From the NCBI RefSeq assembly GCF_000213055.1, contig NZ_CM001165.1, positions 2,317,445 to 2,381,444 of the forward strand: a stretch of 64,000 nt of DNA. The letters are read 5' to 3'. Positions within the stretch are counted from its first letter, which is position 1. Each line of letters begins with the position of its first letter. Position numbers and translations under genes: made by a program. This stretch comes from Streptomyces sp. Tu6071. Its GTDB lineage: Bacteria > Actinomycetota > Actinomycetes > Streptomycetales > Streptomycetaceae. Shown piece after piece: positions 1 through 9,051 of this stretch. The notes under the pieces are model-generated. The model ran no database searches and was not told where the DNA came from. It saw only the letters and a program-made list of their open reading frames with translations.

Positions 1-1
1 G

Positions 2-103
2 CGCGTTCGGGGCGAGGACCGCTGGTACCTCCTGACGGACGGGACCTGGGTCGCGACACCGAGCAGGTCGATCGAGACCGAGGGCGTCCCGCGCCCCTGC
101 TGA
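2..103 (+). CDS. C-terminal end of an unidentified protein (cut by window edge)
   Basis: The second forward frame is open from the window edge to a TGA at 101-103 and encodes 33 residues ending in EGVPRPC. The stretch (RGEDRWYLLTDGTWV and onward) is mixed in composition and looks like a real protein tail, unlike the Pro/Arg-rich translation of the other frames. About 140 bases separate it from the next gene on the same strand. The rest of the gene lies outside the window, so no function can be given. Confidence 0.5.
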   Translation, partial: RVRGEDRWYLLTDGTWVATPSRSIETEGVPRPC

Positions 104-246
104 ACCCTCCTCGACCGCGCGGACCCTCCCCGCCCACCCGAGTCCTCCGCGCCCGCGCGGGCCCTCCCCGCCCGCGCGGACCCGCCCCCTGCCGACTCCG
201 CCTCGCATAACGGGACATTCCGTACCCCGCTTGCTACGTTCCCGGC

Positions 247-1653
247 ATGACCGGAACCAGGACGGCCGACGCGGGGGCGGGCCTCTCGGCGCACGCCGTG
301 CCGCCCGTCCGCCGGCGGGGGGTCGAGCTGGGGCTGCTCGTGCTCGCGGTGGGGCTCGTACTGCTCGGGTACGTCGCCGTGGGGCTCACGCGCGAGGACC
401 GCGTCCCGCCCGACGCGCTGCGCAACCTCGCCGGGCTCGCGGGCCTCGCGCTCCTCGCGCACCTCGTCGTGCGGCTCCGCGCCCCGTACGCCGACCCGCT
501 CCCGCTGCCGATCGGCGTCCTGCTCAACGGCATCGGCCTCGTCCTCATCTACCGCCTGGACCTCCAGACCCCGGGCGACCGCGCGGCGCCCGCGCAGCTC
601 GTGTGGTCGATGACCGGTTTCGCGCTCTTCCTCGCCGTCGTGGCGCTGCTGCCCGACTACCGCCTCCTCCAGCGCTTCGCCTACGTCGCGATGGTCGCCG
701 CGCTCGTCCTGATGATCGTGCCGATCTTCTTCCCGGCCGTGAACGGGGCGCGGATCTGGCTGCGGTTCGGGGACTTCTCGCTCCAGCCGGGCGAGTTCGC
801 GAAGGTGCTGCTCGCCGTCTTCTTCGCGAGCTACCTCGCCGCGAACCGCGAGGCGCTGCGCCACACCGGCCGCAGGCTGCTGTGGACGCGGCTGCCGAGC
901 GCGCGCGTCATCGGGCCCGTCCTGACGGTGTGGCTGCTGAGCGTCGGCGTCCTCGTCCTGGAGCGCGACCTCGGGACCTCGCTGCTCTTCTTCGGGCTCT
1001 TCGTCGTGCTGCTGTACGTCGCGACGGGGCGCACGGGCTGGATCGCCGCCGGGCTCGTCCTGGCCTCGCTCGGGGCGTGGGCGGTGGGGACCCTGGAGCC
1101 GCACGTGCACCAGCGCGTCGAGGACTGGCTGCACCCCTTCGCCTCGATCAACGCGGGCGAGGGCCCCGGGCAGCTCGCGCAGTCCCTCTTCGCCTTCGCC
1201 GCCGGGGGCTTCACCGGCACGGGGCTCGGCGCGGGCCACTCGATCCTCATCGGCTTCGCGACGAAGTCCGACTTCATCCTCGCGACGGCGGGCGAGGAAC
1301 TGGGCCTCGCGGGCCTCACGGCGCTCTTCCTCCTCTACGCGCTGCTCGTGGCGCGCGGCTTCCGTACGGGTCTCGAACTCCCCGACACCTTCGGGCGGCT
1401 GCTCGCGACCGGGCTCGCCTCGATCGTCGCGCTCCAGGTCTTCGTCATCGCGGGCGGCGTGACGGGCCTCATCCCGCTCACGGGCATGGCGATGCCCTTC
1501 CTCGCGCAGGGCGGCTCCTCGGTCGTCACGAACTGGGTCATCGTGGCGCTGCTGCTGCTCATGAGCGACCGGGCGGCGCGCCTCGGGGACGTACCGTCGC
1601 TCCCGGGGGCGACGGCGTGGGCGGGGGACGCGCGGGACGGGGGCGGGGCGTGA
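247..1653 (+). CDS. FtsW/RodA/SpoVE (SEDS) peptidoglycan glycosyltransferase
   Basis: A 468-aa polytopic membrane protein of the SEDS family, which polymerises lipid II into glycan strands with a partner class B PBP. Visible family marks are the QPGEFAKVLLAVFF segment near residue 180, the ERDLGTSLLFF segment near 240 that holds the conserved Asp, and a C-terminal TGMAMPFLAQGGSS loop followed by a last membrane helix. Its stop overlaps the GTG of the PBP gene by four bases, so the two are translationally coupled as is typical for SEDS-PBP pairs. The ATG has no clear ribosome binding site, and a TACGTT box about 8 bases upstream could serve a leaderless transcript (inference). No serine/threonine kinase genes follow, so this is probably not the pknB-linked copy but a second pair. 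Confidence 0.93.
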   Translation: MTGTRTADAGAGLSAHAVPPVRRRGVELGLLVLAVGLVLLGYVAVGLTREDRVPPDALRNLAGLAGLALLAHLVVRLRAPYADPLPLPIGVLLNGIGLVLIYRLDLQTPGDRAAPAQLVWSMTGFALFLAVVALLPDYRLLQRFAYVAMVAALVLMIVPIFFPAVNGARIWLRFGDFSLQPGEFAKVLLAVFFASYLAANREALRHTGRRLLWTRLPSARVIGPVLTVWLLSVGVLVLERDLGTSLLFFGLFVVLLYVATGRTGWIAAGLVLASLGAWAVGTLEPHVHQRVEDWLHPFASINAGEGPGQLAQSLFAFAAGGFTGTGLGAGHSILIGFATKSDFILATAGEELGLAGLTALFLLYALLVARGFRTGLELPDTFGRLLATGLASIVALQVFVIAGGVTGLIPLTGMAMPFLAQGGSSVVTNWVIVALLLLMSDRAARLGDVPSLPGATAWAGDARDGGGA

Positions 1654-3116
1654 GCCGCTACCAGCGGCGCGCCGCCTTCTTCTGCCTCCTGCTCCTGGTC
1701 GCCCTCGTGCTCAACGCGGTCCGCGTCCAGCTCGTCCGCGCCTCCGCCTACGACCACAACCCCGCCAACCGCCGTGCGGCGATCGCCCGTTGGGACCGCC
1801 CGCGCGGGGACATCCTCGTCGGCGGGCACCCGGTCACGGGCTCGCGGGACACGCACGAACAACTGCGCTACGAGCGCACGTACACCGAGGGCCCGCTCTA
1901 CGCGCCCGTCACGGGCTTCGCCTCGCAGGTGTACGGGAGCACGCTCCTGGAGCGCTCCGAGGACGGGCTCCTGACCGGCACCGACCCCGGCCTGAGCGCC
2001 TTCCCGCTGTGGGACGACCTCGTGCGCGCGCGGCCCGGCGGCGGGGACGTCGTCACGACGATCGACCCCGCGGCGCAGCGCGCCGCGTACGAGGGCCTCG
2101 CGGGCCGCACGGGCGCGGTCGCCGCGCTCGACCCGTCCACGGGTCGCGTCCTCGCACTGGTCAGCTCGCCCTCGTACGACCCCGGCGAGCTGTCGGGCAC
2201 GAGCCGCGCCGTGACGGCGGCGTGGGCGCGGCTCACGGCCGATCCGGCGCAGCCGCTCCTCAACCGCGCGCTGCGGCAGACCTATCCGCCCGGCTCGACG
2301 TTCAAGATCGTGACGGCGGCCGCCGCGCTGGACTCGGGCACGGTGCGCGACGTGGACGACGCGACGGACGCGCCCGACCCGTACCGCCTGCCGGGGAGCG
2401 GGACGAGGCTCGCGAACGAGGTGGAGGGGTGCGGGGACGCGAGCCTGCGGTACGCCTTCCGGTGGTCGTGCAACACGGTGTTCGCGGCGCTCGGGGTGAG
2501 GACGGGGCTCGCCGACATGGTGCGCGCGGCCGGGCGTTTCGGCTTCGACGAGGTGGGGCCCGGCATCCCCTCGCCCGTCGTGCGCTCCGCCTTCGGCACC
2601 CGGCTCGACAAGGCGCAGCTCGCGCTCTCCTCGATCGGCCAGTACGACACGCGCGCCACGCCGCTCCAGATGGCGCTGGTCGCCTCGGCCGTCGCCTCGG
2701 GCGGCTCGGTGCCGCTCCCGCGGCTGGTGGAGCGCACCACGACGCACGGCGGGCGCCTCGTGGACGCGCCGCCCGCGCGCACGCTGCGGCAGGCCATGAC
2801 CGCGTCGACGGCGGCGCGGCTGCGGGACCTCATGGTGGACGCGGTCGAGAAGGGGACCGGGCGGCGCGCGGCGATCAAGGGCGCGACGGTGGGCGGCAAG
2901 ACGGGCACCGCGCAGCATGGCGTCGGCAACAAGGGGACCCCGTACGCGTGGTTCGTCTCCTGGGCGCAGGCGCGTGACGAGCCCTCGCCGCAGGTCGCCG
3001 TGGCGGTCGTCGTCGAGGACGCGTCGGCGGACCGGGGCGAGATCAGCGGGGGCGGGAACGCGGCCCCGATCGCGCGCGCGGTGATGGCGGCGGTGGTGGG
3101 GGAGAAGAAGCGCTGA
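1650..3116 (+). CDS. Class B penicillin-binding protein (PbpA-like transpeptidase)
   Basis: A 488-aa protein with one N-terminal membrane anchor (about residues 12-29) and a periplasm-facing transpeptidase domain that cross-links peptidoglycan peptides. All three active-site motifs are present: S216-T-F-K, S273-C-N and K417-T-G-T-A. I chose the GTG at 1650, which overlaps the SEDS stop by four bases. The longer frame upstream is only the shadow of the SEDS gene. The length fits the short PbpA/PBP2-type class B proteins of actinobacteria. It probably works as a complex with the upstream SEDS enzyme in growth or sporulation; which of the two cannot be read from the sequence. Confidence 0.94.
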   Translation: MSRYQRRAAFFCLLLLVALVLNAVRVQLVRASAYDHNPANRRAAIARWDRPRGDILVGGHPVTGSRDTHEQLRYERTYTEGPLYAPVTGFASQVYGSTLLERSEDGLLTGTDPGLSAFPLWDDLVRARPGGGDVVTTIDPAAQRAAYEGLAGRTGAVAALDPSTGRVLALVSSPSYDPGELSGTSRAVTAAWARLTADPAQPLLNRALRQTYPPGSTFKIVTAAAALDSGTVRDVDDATDAPDPYRLPGSGTRLANEVEGCGDASLRYAFRWSCNTVFAALGVRTGLADMVRAAGRFGFDEVGPGIPSPVVRSAFGTRLDKAQLALSSIGQYDTRATPLQMALVASAVASGGSVPLPRLVERTTTHGGRLVDAPPARTLRQAMTASTAARLRDLMVDAVEKGTGRRAAIKGATVGGKTGTAQHGVGNKGTPYAWFVSWAQARDEPSPQVAVAVVVEDASADRGEISGGGNAAPIARAVMAAVVGEKKR

Positions 3117-3148
3117 CGCCCGGGGCCCGCCCTCCACCGTCCCGGGCG
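3117..3148. terminator. Stem-loop between convergent genes
   Basis: CGCCCGGG pairs with CCCGGGCG (8 bp) around a 16-base loop, exactly between the stop of the PBP gene and the stop of the convergent minus-strand gene. It has no T-tract, as is common for Streptomyces terminators. Confidence 0.5.
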
Positions 3149-3157
3149 CCGCCCCCG

Positions 3158-4435
3158 TCAGCACACGCCCTTGCCCCCCGGGCAGTAGGGCTTCGTCATC
3201 TCCGAGCGCACCTGCGCGACGCGCTTCGCCGCCGCCGCGAGGTCCACGTCGGCGGCCTTCGCCGCGACGCTCTTCGGGGTGATCTCGGCGACCGTCGCCG
3301 CCGTGTTGTCGTCCGCCCACGCGCACATGGGGAAGACGACGGTGACGGACCCCTGCGTCGTGGACATCGTCTGGCAGCTCACGGCCCCGTTCCCCTTCGC
3401 GGCGCCCTCCGCGCCGCCGAAGCTCTTCGCGGGCGCGAGCAGCTCGGCGCCCTTCGCGCCCGCCGCGCCCTTGAGCATCGCGGCGCGGGTGTCCCCGGGG
3501 TTGCGGATACGGCCGTTGAAGCCCGAGACGACGAGCGAACCGCCCCCGCCGTCCGCCGGTTCGCCGACGTACGTGACGACGACGGCCGAGGCGTCGCGCA
3601 CGTCGCGTGCCCCGCGCGCCTCGGTGTTGATCTTCGCGCCCTCGTTCCGCGAGAGGTCCTGGTCGCGCGTGTAGGCGCCGTCGAGGAGGGCGGCCGGGGG
3701 CGCGAGGCGCTGGTGGACCCGCGGGAAGCCCGCGTCCGGGTCGGAGTCGCCGCCACCACCCCGGAAGGCGAGCAGCGCGCCGACCACGACGAGGACGGCG
3801 GCACCCGCGCCGATGCCGAGGAACAGCGTGCGCTTCGACTTGCGCGGGGGCGCCGGGGCGGGGTCGCCGAAGGCGGGTACCGCAGTCGTGGCGGCGCCGG
3901 GCGCCGCGCCGGGGCCGTACAGGGAGTCGTAGGCGGTCCCGTACGAGGGCTGCGGGCCCGACGAGGACGGGGGGCCGGACGGCTGGGGGCCCGGGGCCTG
4001 CGGGTTCGGCGTCTCCTGCGCGGCGGGCGGGGGCTCGGGGGTGCCGTACGGGGTCGCGTACGGGGCGGGCTGCGGGGCCGGTTCGGGGGTGCCGTAGCCG
4101 GGTTGCGCGCTCTGGGGCCAGTTCCCGTAGGCGTCGGGAGCCGGGTAGGGCTGCTCGCCGTACGGCGCGGGCGCCTGCTCCGCGTACGGGCCCCCGTAGG
4201 GCGCCTGTCCCCCGTACGCCTGCTCCCCGTACGCCTGTCCCCCGTAGGGCTGTGGGGGCTGCTGGTTTCCGTACGGGTCCTGGGCCGGGTAGCCGTAGCC
4301 CGCCTCCTGCTGCGGGTAGGGCTGCTGCTGCTCGTAGGGGTACGGGGGCTGCGCGGGCGGCTCGCCGTAGGGGGCGCCGTGGGGATCTCCGTGGGGATCT
4401 CCGTACGGGTGCTGCGGCGGCGGAGGCGTGGACAT
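3158..4435 (-). CDS. Pro/Gln/Tyr-rich single-pass membrane protein, unknown function
   Basis: A 425-aa protein in three parts. The first (about residues 1-215) is low-complexity and proline, glutamine and tyrosine rich, with many PYG repeats. One membrane helix (LFLGIGAGAAVLVVV) follows. The outer domain of about 190 residues contains two or more cysteines (near CQTMS and CAWADD) and ends KPYCPGGKGVC. This architecture is frequent in actinobacterial membrane proteins with an unstructured cytoplasmic tail and an extracytoplasmic domain. The start is placed at MSTPPPPQ because the extra residues upstream look non-coding; no strong ribosome binding site is visible. I do not recognise a named family. 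Confidence 0.8.
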   Translation of the reverse strand: MSTPPPPQHPYGDPHGDPHGAPYGEPPAQPPYPYEQQQPYPQQEAGYGYPAQDPYGNQQPPQPYGGQAYGEQAYGGQAPYGGPYAEQAPAPYGEQPYPAPDAYGNWPQSAQPGYGTPEPAPQPAPYATPYGTPEPPPAAQETPNPQAPGPQPSGPPSSSGPQPSYGTAYDSLYGPGAAPGAATTAVPAFGDPAPAPPRKSKRTLFLGIGAGAAVLVVVGALLAFRGGGGDSDPDAGFPRVHQRLAPPAALLDGAYTRDQDLSRNEGAKINTEARGARDVRDASAVVVTYVGEPADGGGGSLVVSGFNGRIRNPGDTRAAMLKGAAGAKGAELLAPAKSFGGAEGAAKGNGAVSCQTMSTTQGSVTVVFPMCAWADDNTAATVAEITPKSVAAKAADVDLAAAAKRVAQVRSEMTKPYCPGGKGVC

Positions 4436-4608
4436 GGCCAAACGGTAGGCGATGTGCGGGGCCGCCGGGACACACATCCCCCGCCGCGCGCCTCAACGCA
4501 AAGTTCCGGCAAGGGGATTGACGCCCTTACTGACACGGAGTCTCATAGTGGTGTGACCGCCGGTAACGCGGCCGGAGCCGGCACGACGGAGAACGAGGGT
4601 GGCAGGAC

Positions 4609-5538
4609 ATGGCGACGGTGACGGACTTCGAGCTCCTCCGTGACGCGCTGGGGACGCTCAAGAACAGGGAATCGGTGGCCGAGCGGCTCCTGGAGTCCTC
4701 GGCGAAGCACTCCTTCGACCCGGACAAGGAGCTGGACTGGGACGCGCCCTTCGAGCCGGGCAAGTGGTTCTGGCCCCCCGAGCTGGTCTCGCTCTACGGG
4801 ACGCCGATGTGGGAGGGGATGAGCGAGGAGCAGCGCATGACGCTGTCGATGCACGAGGCGGCCTCGCTCGCCTCGCTCGGCGTGTGGTTCGAGATCATCC
4901 TCATGCAGCTGCTCGTGCGGCACATCTACGACAAGGACATCACGAGCGCCCACACGCGGTACGCGCTCACCGAGATCGCCGACGAGTGCCGGCACTCGAT
5001 GATGTTCGCGCGGATGATCAAGACGGGCGGCATCCCGGCGTACCCGGTCACGCGCTTCAACCACAACCTGGGACGCATCCTCAAGACGGTCTCGACGACG
5101 CCCGGTTCCTTCGCCTGCACGCTCCTCGGCGAGGAGATCCTCGACTGGATGCAGCGGCTCACCTTCCCCGACGAGCGCGTGCAGCCGCTCGTGCGCGGCG
5201 TGACCCGTATCCACGTCATCGAGGAGGCGCGGCACGTGCGCTACGCGCGCGAGGAGCTGCGGCGGCAGATGGTGACGGCGCCGAAGTGGGAGCGGCACCT
5301 GACGCGGCTCTCGGCCGGTGAGGCGGCGCGGATCTTCTCCGTCGCCTTCGTCAACCCGGACGTCTACACGAACGCGGGGCTCGACAGGCGCGAGGCGCTG
5401 CGGCAGGTGAAGGCGAGCGCGCACCGCCGCGAGGTCATGCAGAACGGCGCGAAGCGGCTGACGGACTTCCTGGACGACATCGGCCTGATGGAGGGCGTGG
5501 GCCGACCCCTGTGGCGCTCCTCGGGGCTGCTGGCCTGA
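4609..5538 (+). CDS. AurF-like diiron protein (p-aminobenzoate N-oxygenase family)
   Basis: A 309-aa mostly helical protein resembling the AurF family, whose best-known members oxidise aryl amines to nitro groups with a carboxylate-bridged diiron centre. The sequence shows two ExxH pairs, E126-x-x-H129 and E206-x-x-H209, plus candidate ligands E95, E175/E176 and E216 in helices, the usual ligand layout of a ferritin-like four-helix diiron fold. GAGGTGG-like ribosome binding sequence (GAGGGTGG) precedes the ATG. It stands alone: no biosynthetic cluster or electron-transfer partner is adjacent, so its substrate is unknown. Many Streptomyces carry such stand-alone copies, so a housekeeping role is as likely as a biosynthetic one. 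Confidence 0.82.
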   Translation: MATVTDFELLRDALGTLKNRESVAERLLESSAKHSFDPDKELDWDAPFEPGKWFWPPELVSLYGTPMWEGMSEEQRMTLSMHEAASLASLGVWFEIILMQLLVRHIYDKDITSAHTRYALTEIADECRHSMMFARMIKTGGIPAYPVTRFNHNLGRILKTVSTTPGSFACTLLGEEILDWMQRLTFPDERVQPLVRGVTRIHVIEEARHVRYAREELRRQMVTAPKWERHLTRLSAGEAARIFSVAFVNPDVYTNAGLDRREALRQVKASAHRREVMQNGAKRLTDFLDDIGLMEGVGRPLWRSSGLLA

Positions 5539-5616
5539 GAGACCCCTCCGCGAGGTGAGTGAGCACTCACCCACCTCGCGGGGGCACCAGCCGGGCCGCT
5601 CGGCGACACTGGACGC

Positions 5617-5886
5617 GTGAAGACCGAGAACGTCGTGTTCGTGGGCGGCCCCCTGGACGGCCGCACCCTGCCGGTACTGACCGGCCCCACGGGCCAGCCC
5701 CCCAAGCAGTACAAGGTCCCCGTCCCCGCCGCGACCGGGGAGACGCTGCTCGTCTACAACCGCGAGCCCCTGCTGCGTCCGGGCAGCAGACTCGGCATGC
5801 CACGCGGCTGGCGGTACGTGTACGACCCGGAGGGCCTGGTCGCCCGCCGCCGCTGGCCGTGGCAGTTCCGGCCGAAGGAGGCGTGA
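5617..5886 (+). CDS. Small hypothetical protein (89 aa)
   Basis: A short protein starting at GTG 5617. It opens VVFVGGPLDGRT, a sequence I associate with small actinobacterial and phage proteins of unknown role, and ends with a basic, aromatic RRWPWQFRPKEA tail. Third positions are strongly G/C, supporting coding. It follows the diiron gene by about 80 bases on the same strand. No function can be assigned. Confidence 0.65.
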   Translation: MKTENVVFVGGPLDGRTLPVLTGPTGQPPKQYKVPVPAATGETLLVYNREPLLRPGSRLGMPRGWRYVYDPEGLVARRRWPWQFRPKEA

Positions 5887-6051
5887 GGCGCGGCAGGATT
5901 CGGCGTCTGCGGCCCGAAGGTCCGAGGACGCGGCCGAAGCCCGGCGCGCGCACTCGCGCGAGCAGTACCGCGCTCTCCCGCCACCCGCCCGCCCTCCGCA
6001 CGCGTGCGGGCCCGCGCCGGTTCCCCGGGCGGGCCCGCACCGGCGAGCGGG

Positions 6052-7290
6052 TCAGGCCACCGGCTGGACCGAGTCCAGGTAGGCGGCTGTCTTCTCGGGG
6101 TCGTAGAAGAAGTTCTCGAAGTCCGCCGGGTCGTTGAAGCCGTTGGCGAAGCGGTCGGCGACGGGCTGCGACTGGCCTGCCGCGCCTATCAGGTTGAGGA
6201 CGTGCTCCGGGGGGACGCCGAGCATCGCGTTGGTCCACTTGACGACGTGCTGGGCGGTGTCCCAGTAGCGGTCGAAGGCGGACTGCATCCACGCCTCGTC
6301 GAAGGGCCGGTCGCCGTGCTCGACGATCGCGGACAGGTAGCTCGCCGCGCACTTGGACGCCGAGTTCGAACCCTGCCCCGTTATCGGGTCGTTGGCCACG
6401 ACGACGTCCGCGACGCCGAGCACGGCCCCGCCGCCGGGCAGGCGCCCTATCGGCTTGCGGACGGTGGGCGCGTACCGGCCCGCGAGGGTCCCGTTCGCGT
6501 CCGTCAGCTCGACCTTCGTGGCGCGCGCGTACTCCCACGGCACGAACTTCTCCATCAGCTCCAGCGTCAGCGCCAGGTGCTCGGAGGGGTCCTTGACGCC
6601 CTTGAAGGCGTCGAGCGGGCCGCCGGGGACGCCCTCCCAGAAGAGGATGTCGGCGCGGCCCGTGTTGGTGAAGGTCGGCATGACGAACAGCTCGCCGACG
6701 CCGGGCACGAGGTTGCAGCGCACCGCGTCGAAGTCCGGGTGCTCCGGGCGCGGGCCGAGACCGTGCACGTACGCGACGGCGAGGGCGCGCTGCGGGGCGT
6801 CGAAGACGGAGCGCGAGGCGTCCCGCTCGAACATCGAGACCAGCTCGCCCTTGCCCGCCGCGACGAGCACGAGGTCGTACGTGCGCGAGAAGTAGTCGAG
6901 GTCCCCGACCGCCGCGCCGTGGATCACGACCTGGCCGCCGCGCTGCGCGAAGGTCTCCATCCAGCCGGCCATCTTCACGCGCTGGTCCACGGACTGCGCG
7001 AAGCCGTCGAGCCTGCCCACCCAGTCCACCGCGCGGCTGGAGTCGGGCGCCGCGACGGAGACCCCGAGGCCCGCGATGCGCGGGGCCTGGTTCTCCCAGA
7101 AGTTCAGTTCGAGGTCGCGCTCGTGCTGGAGGGCGGTGTGGAACATGCACTGCGTCGACATGACCCGCCCGGAACGGATCTCGTCCGCCGTGCGGTTCGA
7201 CATGAGGGTGACCTCGTAGCCGTGGGACTGGAGGCCGAGAGCGATCTGGAGACCGGACTGCCCGGCCCCCACGATGAGTACCTTCCGCAT
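6052..7290 (-). CDS. StyA-like FAD-dependent styrene/indole monooxygenase family protein
   Basis: A 412-aa flavoprotein. The N-terminus carries a dinucleotide-binding VGAGQSGLQIALGL motif, and the body has features of the styrene monooxygenase StyA group: SNRTADEIRSGRV after the first strand, MPTFTNTGRADILFWEGVPGG in the middle and DPITGQGSNSASKCA near residue 310. Such enzymes epoxidise styrene or indole with FADH2 delivered by a separate reductase (StyB). No flavin reductase gene is nearby, so reduced flavin must come from elsewhere or the protein has another role. The gene is preceded by a long hairpin that ends the conservon operon, suggesting its own promoter in the 130-base gap. Confidence 0.88.
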   Translation of the reverse strand: MRKVLIVGAGQSGLQIALGLQSHGYEVTLMSNRTADEIRSGRVMSTQCMFHTALQHERDLELNFWENQAPRIAGLGVSVAAPDSSRAVDWVGRLDGFAQSVDQRVKMAGWMETFAQRGGQVVIHGAAVGDLDYFSRTYDLVLVAAGKGELVSMFERDASRSVFDAPQRALAVAYVHGLGPRPEHPDFDAVRCNLVPGVGELFVMPTFTNTGRADILFWEGVPGGPLDAFKGVKDPSEHLALTLELMEKFVPWEYARATKVELTDANGTLAGRYAPTVRKPIGRLPGGGAVLGVADVVVANDPITGQGSNSASKCAASYLSAIVEHGDRPFDEAWMQSAFDRYWDTAQHVVKWTNAMLGVPPEHVLNLIGAAGQSQPVADRFANGFNDPADFENFFYDPEKTAAYLDSVQPVA

Positions 7291-7373
7291 GCCTTGCGGT
7301 TCTCCTTGCCTGGGCGGGCGTCCGCGGGCCGCGAGGCGGGGCGCCCTGGGTGTACGGGACGTCGTCGCCGGCC

Positions 7374-7413
7374 CGGTCTCCGTACGGGGCGTCCTACCCC
7401 CGTACGGAGACCG
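7374..7413. terminator. Perfect 16-bp stem-loop after the conservon operon
   Basis: Positions 7374-7389 are the exact reverse complement of 7398-7413, with an 8-base loop. The hairpin starts ten bases after the cvnD stop and lies upstream of the flavin monooxygenase start, so it most likely ends conservon transcription. There is no U-tract. Confidence 0.65.
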
Positions 7414-7422
7414 TCACGCCGC

Positions 7423-8082
7423 CTACTCGGGCAGGGCGTCGAGCGCGTGACCGACGAGCGCGAGCAGGGTCTCGACGACCGATATCCTGCGCCGCGCATC
7501 CATGATCATCACAGGTACGTGCGCGGGGATCGTCAGCGCCTCCCGCACGTCGTCGGGCTCGAACCGGTCCGAGCCGTCGAAGTGGTTGACGGCGACGACG
7601 TACGGGAGCCCGCAGCTCTCGAAGTAGTCGAGCGCCGGGAAACAGTCCCCGAGCCTGCGGGTGTCGGCGAGCACGACGGCGCCGACCGCGCCGCGCACGA
7701 TGTCGTCCCACATGAACCAGAAACGCTGCTGCCCCGGCGTACCGAAGAGGTAGAGCACGAGGTCGTCGTCGAGCGTGATGCGCCCGAAGTCCATCGCGAC
7801 CGTCGTCGTCGACTTCTCCGGCGTCGCCGAGAGGTCGTCGGTGTCCTCGCTCGCGCGGGTCATGACGGCCTCGGTCTGGAGCGGCACGATCTCCGAGACG
7901 GCGGCGACGAGCGTCGTCTTGCCGACGCCGAAGCCGCCCGCGACCACGATCTTCGTCGAGGCGGGGGCGCGGCTCGTGTCGAGCTGCCAGGGTTTGAGAT
8001 CCTCCTCGCCGGGCGCGGGCGCCGGGCCGGGCGTGCCCACGTAGGCGGGGCGGCCGAGGAGATCAGAGGCGGCGGAGTCCAC
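7423..8082 (-). CDS. cvnD: Conservon GTPase CvnD (Ras-like ATP/GTP-binding protein)
   Basis: A 219-aa small GTPase-like protein, fourth member of the actinobacterial conservon. The P-loop GGFGVGKTT lies near residues 48-56, a switch region with TTTVAMDFG follows, and the G3-like motif is FGTPGQQRFWFMWDD. AVNHFDG takes the position of the NKxD motif, the usual conservon variation. Conservons are thought to act like G-protein-coupled systems at the membrane, with CvnB as activating partner and CvnA as receptor. The gene overlaps cvnC by 20 bases and is the last gene of the operon. Confidence 0.93.
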   Translation of the reverse strand: MDSAASDLLGRPAYVGTPGPAPAPGEEDLKPWQLDTSRAPASTKIVVAGGFGVGKTTLVAAVSEIVPLQTEAVMTRASEDTDDLSATPEKSTTTVAMDFGRITLDDDLVLYLFGTPGQQRFWFMWDDIVRGAVGAVVLADTRRLGDCFPALDYFESCGLPYVVAVNHFDGSDRFEPDDVREALTIPAHVPVMIMDARRRISVVETLLALVGHALDALPE

Positions 8083-8470
8083 TCAGCACCCTTTCCAGCA
8101 GTGCGCGGTCGGGCTGGCCGGGCTGCTGCCCGGTGCCGTAGACGCGGATCTTTCCCTGGTCGGCGAGGTCGCTGAGGAGCACGCGGACGACGCCGAGCGG
8201 CATGCGCAGCAGCGCCGCGATCTCGGCGACCGTGCGCATCCTGCGGCACAGTTCGACGATCGCGCGCATCTCCGGCATGACCTTGGTGCGCAGGCCGCCG
8301 TTGACCAGCTCGGGGCGCTCCGGCGGCGCTTCGAGCGCGGCGACGAAGGTCTCCACGAGCAGCACGTGCCCGAAACGGGTGCGGCCCCCGGTGAGCGAGT
8401 AGGGGCGCACGCGCGAGGGTTTGCGGTCGGCTCCCCTGGTCGGGAGCTTCGGACTCTTGGGCTCGCTCAC
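8063..8470 (-). CDS. cvnC: Conservon protein CvnC (DUF742)
   Basis: A 135-aa DUF742 protein. The start is GTG 8470, which overlaps the stop of cvnB by four bases; longer frames upstream are shadows. The domain begins VRPYSLTGGRTR and contains a winged-helix-like part (EIAALLRMPLGVVRVLLSDLADQGKIRV), both typical of CvnC. It likely bridges the roadblock protein and the GTPase in the conservon complex. Confidence 0.92.
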   Translation of the reverse strand: MSEPKSPKLPTRGADRKPSRVRPYSLTGGRTRFGHVLLVETFVAALEAPPERPELVNGGLRTKVMPEMRAIVELCRRMRTVAEIAALLRMPLGVVRVLLSDLADQGKIRVYGTGQQPGQPDRALLERVLSGLRRL

Positions 8471-9051
8471 TGACCGGCTCCCTTCGCCGCACTCGCTCCC
8501 GGCACCTCGCCGGGAGCCTCGCCCTCCATCGACTGCCGCAGCTCGCTGCGGAGCGCGGGCGTCAGGACGTGTCCGGCGCGGCCCACGAAGAGGGCCATGT
8601 GGTAGGCGACGACACTCATGTCGCAGTCGGCGGCGGCGTGCACCCCGAGGAGCGAGCCGTCGCTGATCGCCATGACGAAGAGCGCCCCGTCGGCCATCGC
8701 GACCATGGTCTGCTTGACCCCGCCCGCGTCCATGAGCCGCGCCGCGCCGACGCACAGGCTCCCGAGCCCGGAGACGATCGTGGCGAGGTCCGCGCTGGAG
8801 CCGCGCGGCCCCTGCGGGCGGTCCGCCTCGGCGGCGGCGCGCTGGTGGGCGGGGTCGGAGGAGAGCAGCAGCAGTCCGTCCGAGGAGACGACAGCGACCG
8901 AGAGGAGCCCTGGCACCTCCTCGACGAGATTGGTGAGCAGCCACTGGAGGTTACGGGCCTCTTTGCTGAGGCCGTAACCGGTCCGGTCGCCGCCCGGCGT
9001 GGTTGAGTCGTCGGTGCGTGCCGTACCTGCGGTACGGCCGGGCGCAGTCAC
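8467..9051 (-). CDS. cvnB: Conservon roadblock/LC7 protein CvnB
   Basis: A 194-aa roadblock/LC7 protein, the presumed GTPase-activating partner of CvnD. The fold region runs from LQWLLTNLVEEVPGLLSVAVVSSDGLLLLSSD to about residue 150 (GVHAAADCDMSVVAYHMALFV), followed by an Ala/Pro/Gly-rich tail. The start is GTG 9051, overlapping the cvnA stop by four bases, so the three upstream junctions of the operon are translationally coupled. Confidence 0.93.
   Translation of the reverse strand: MTAPGRTAGTARTDDSTTPGGDRTGYGLSKEARNLQWLLTNLVEEVPGLLSVAVVSSDGLLLLSSDPAHQRAAAEADRPQGPRGSSADLATIVSGLGSLCVGAARLMDAGGVKQTMVAMADGALFVMAISDGSLLGVHAAADCDMSVVAYHMALFVGRAGHVLTPALRSELRQSMEGEAPGEVPGASAAKGAGQ

Noticed and set aside
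4609..7290. Secondary-metabolite gene cluster around the two oxygenases
   Set aside because: No synthase, carrier, transporter or pathway regulator nearby; both oxygenases are isolated among housekeeping genes.
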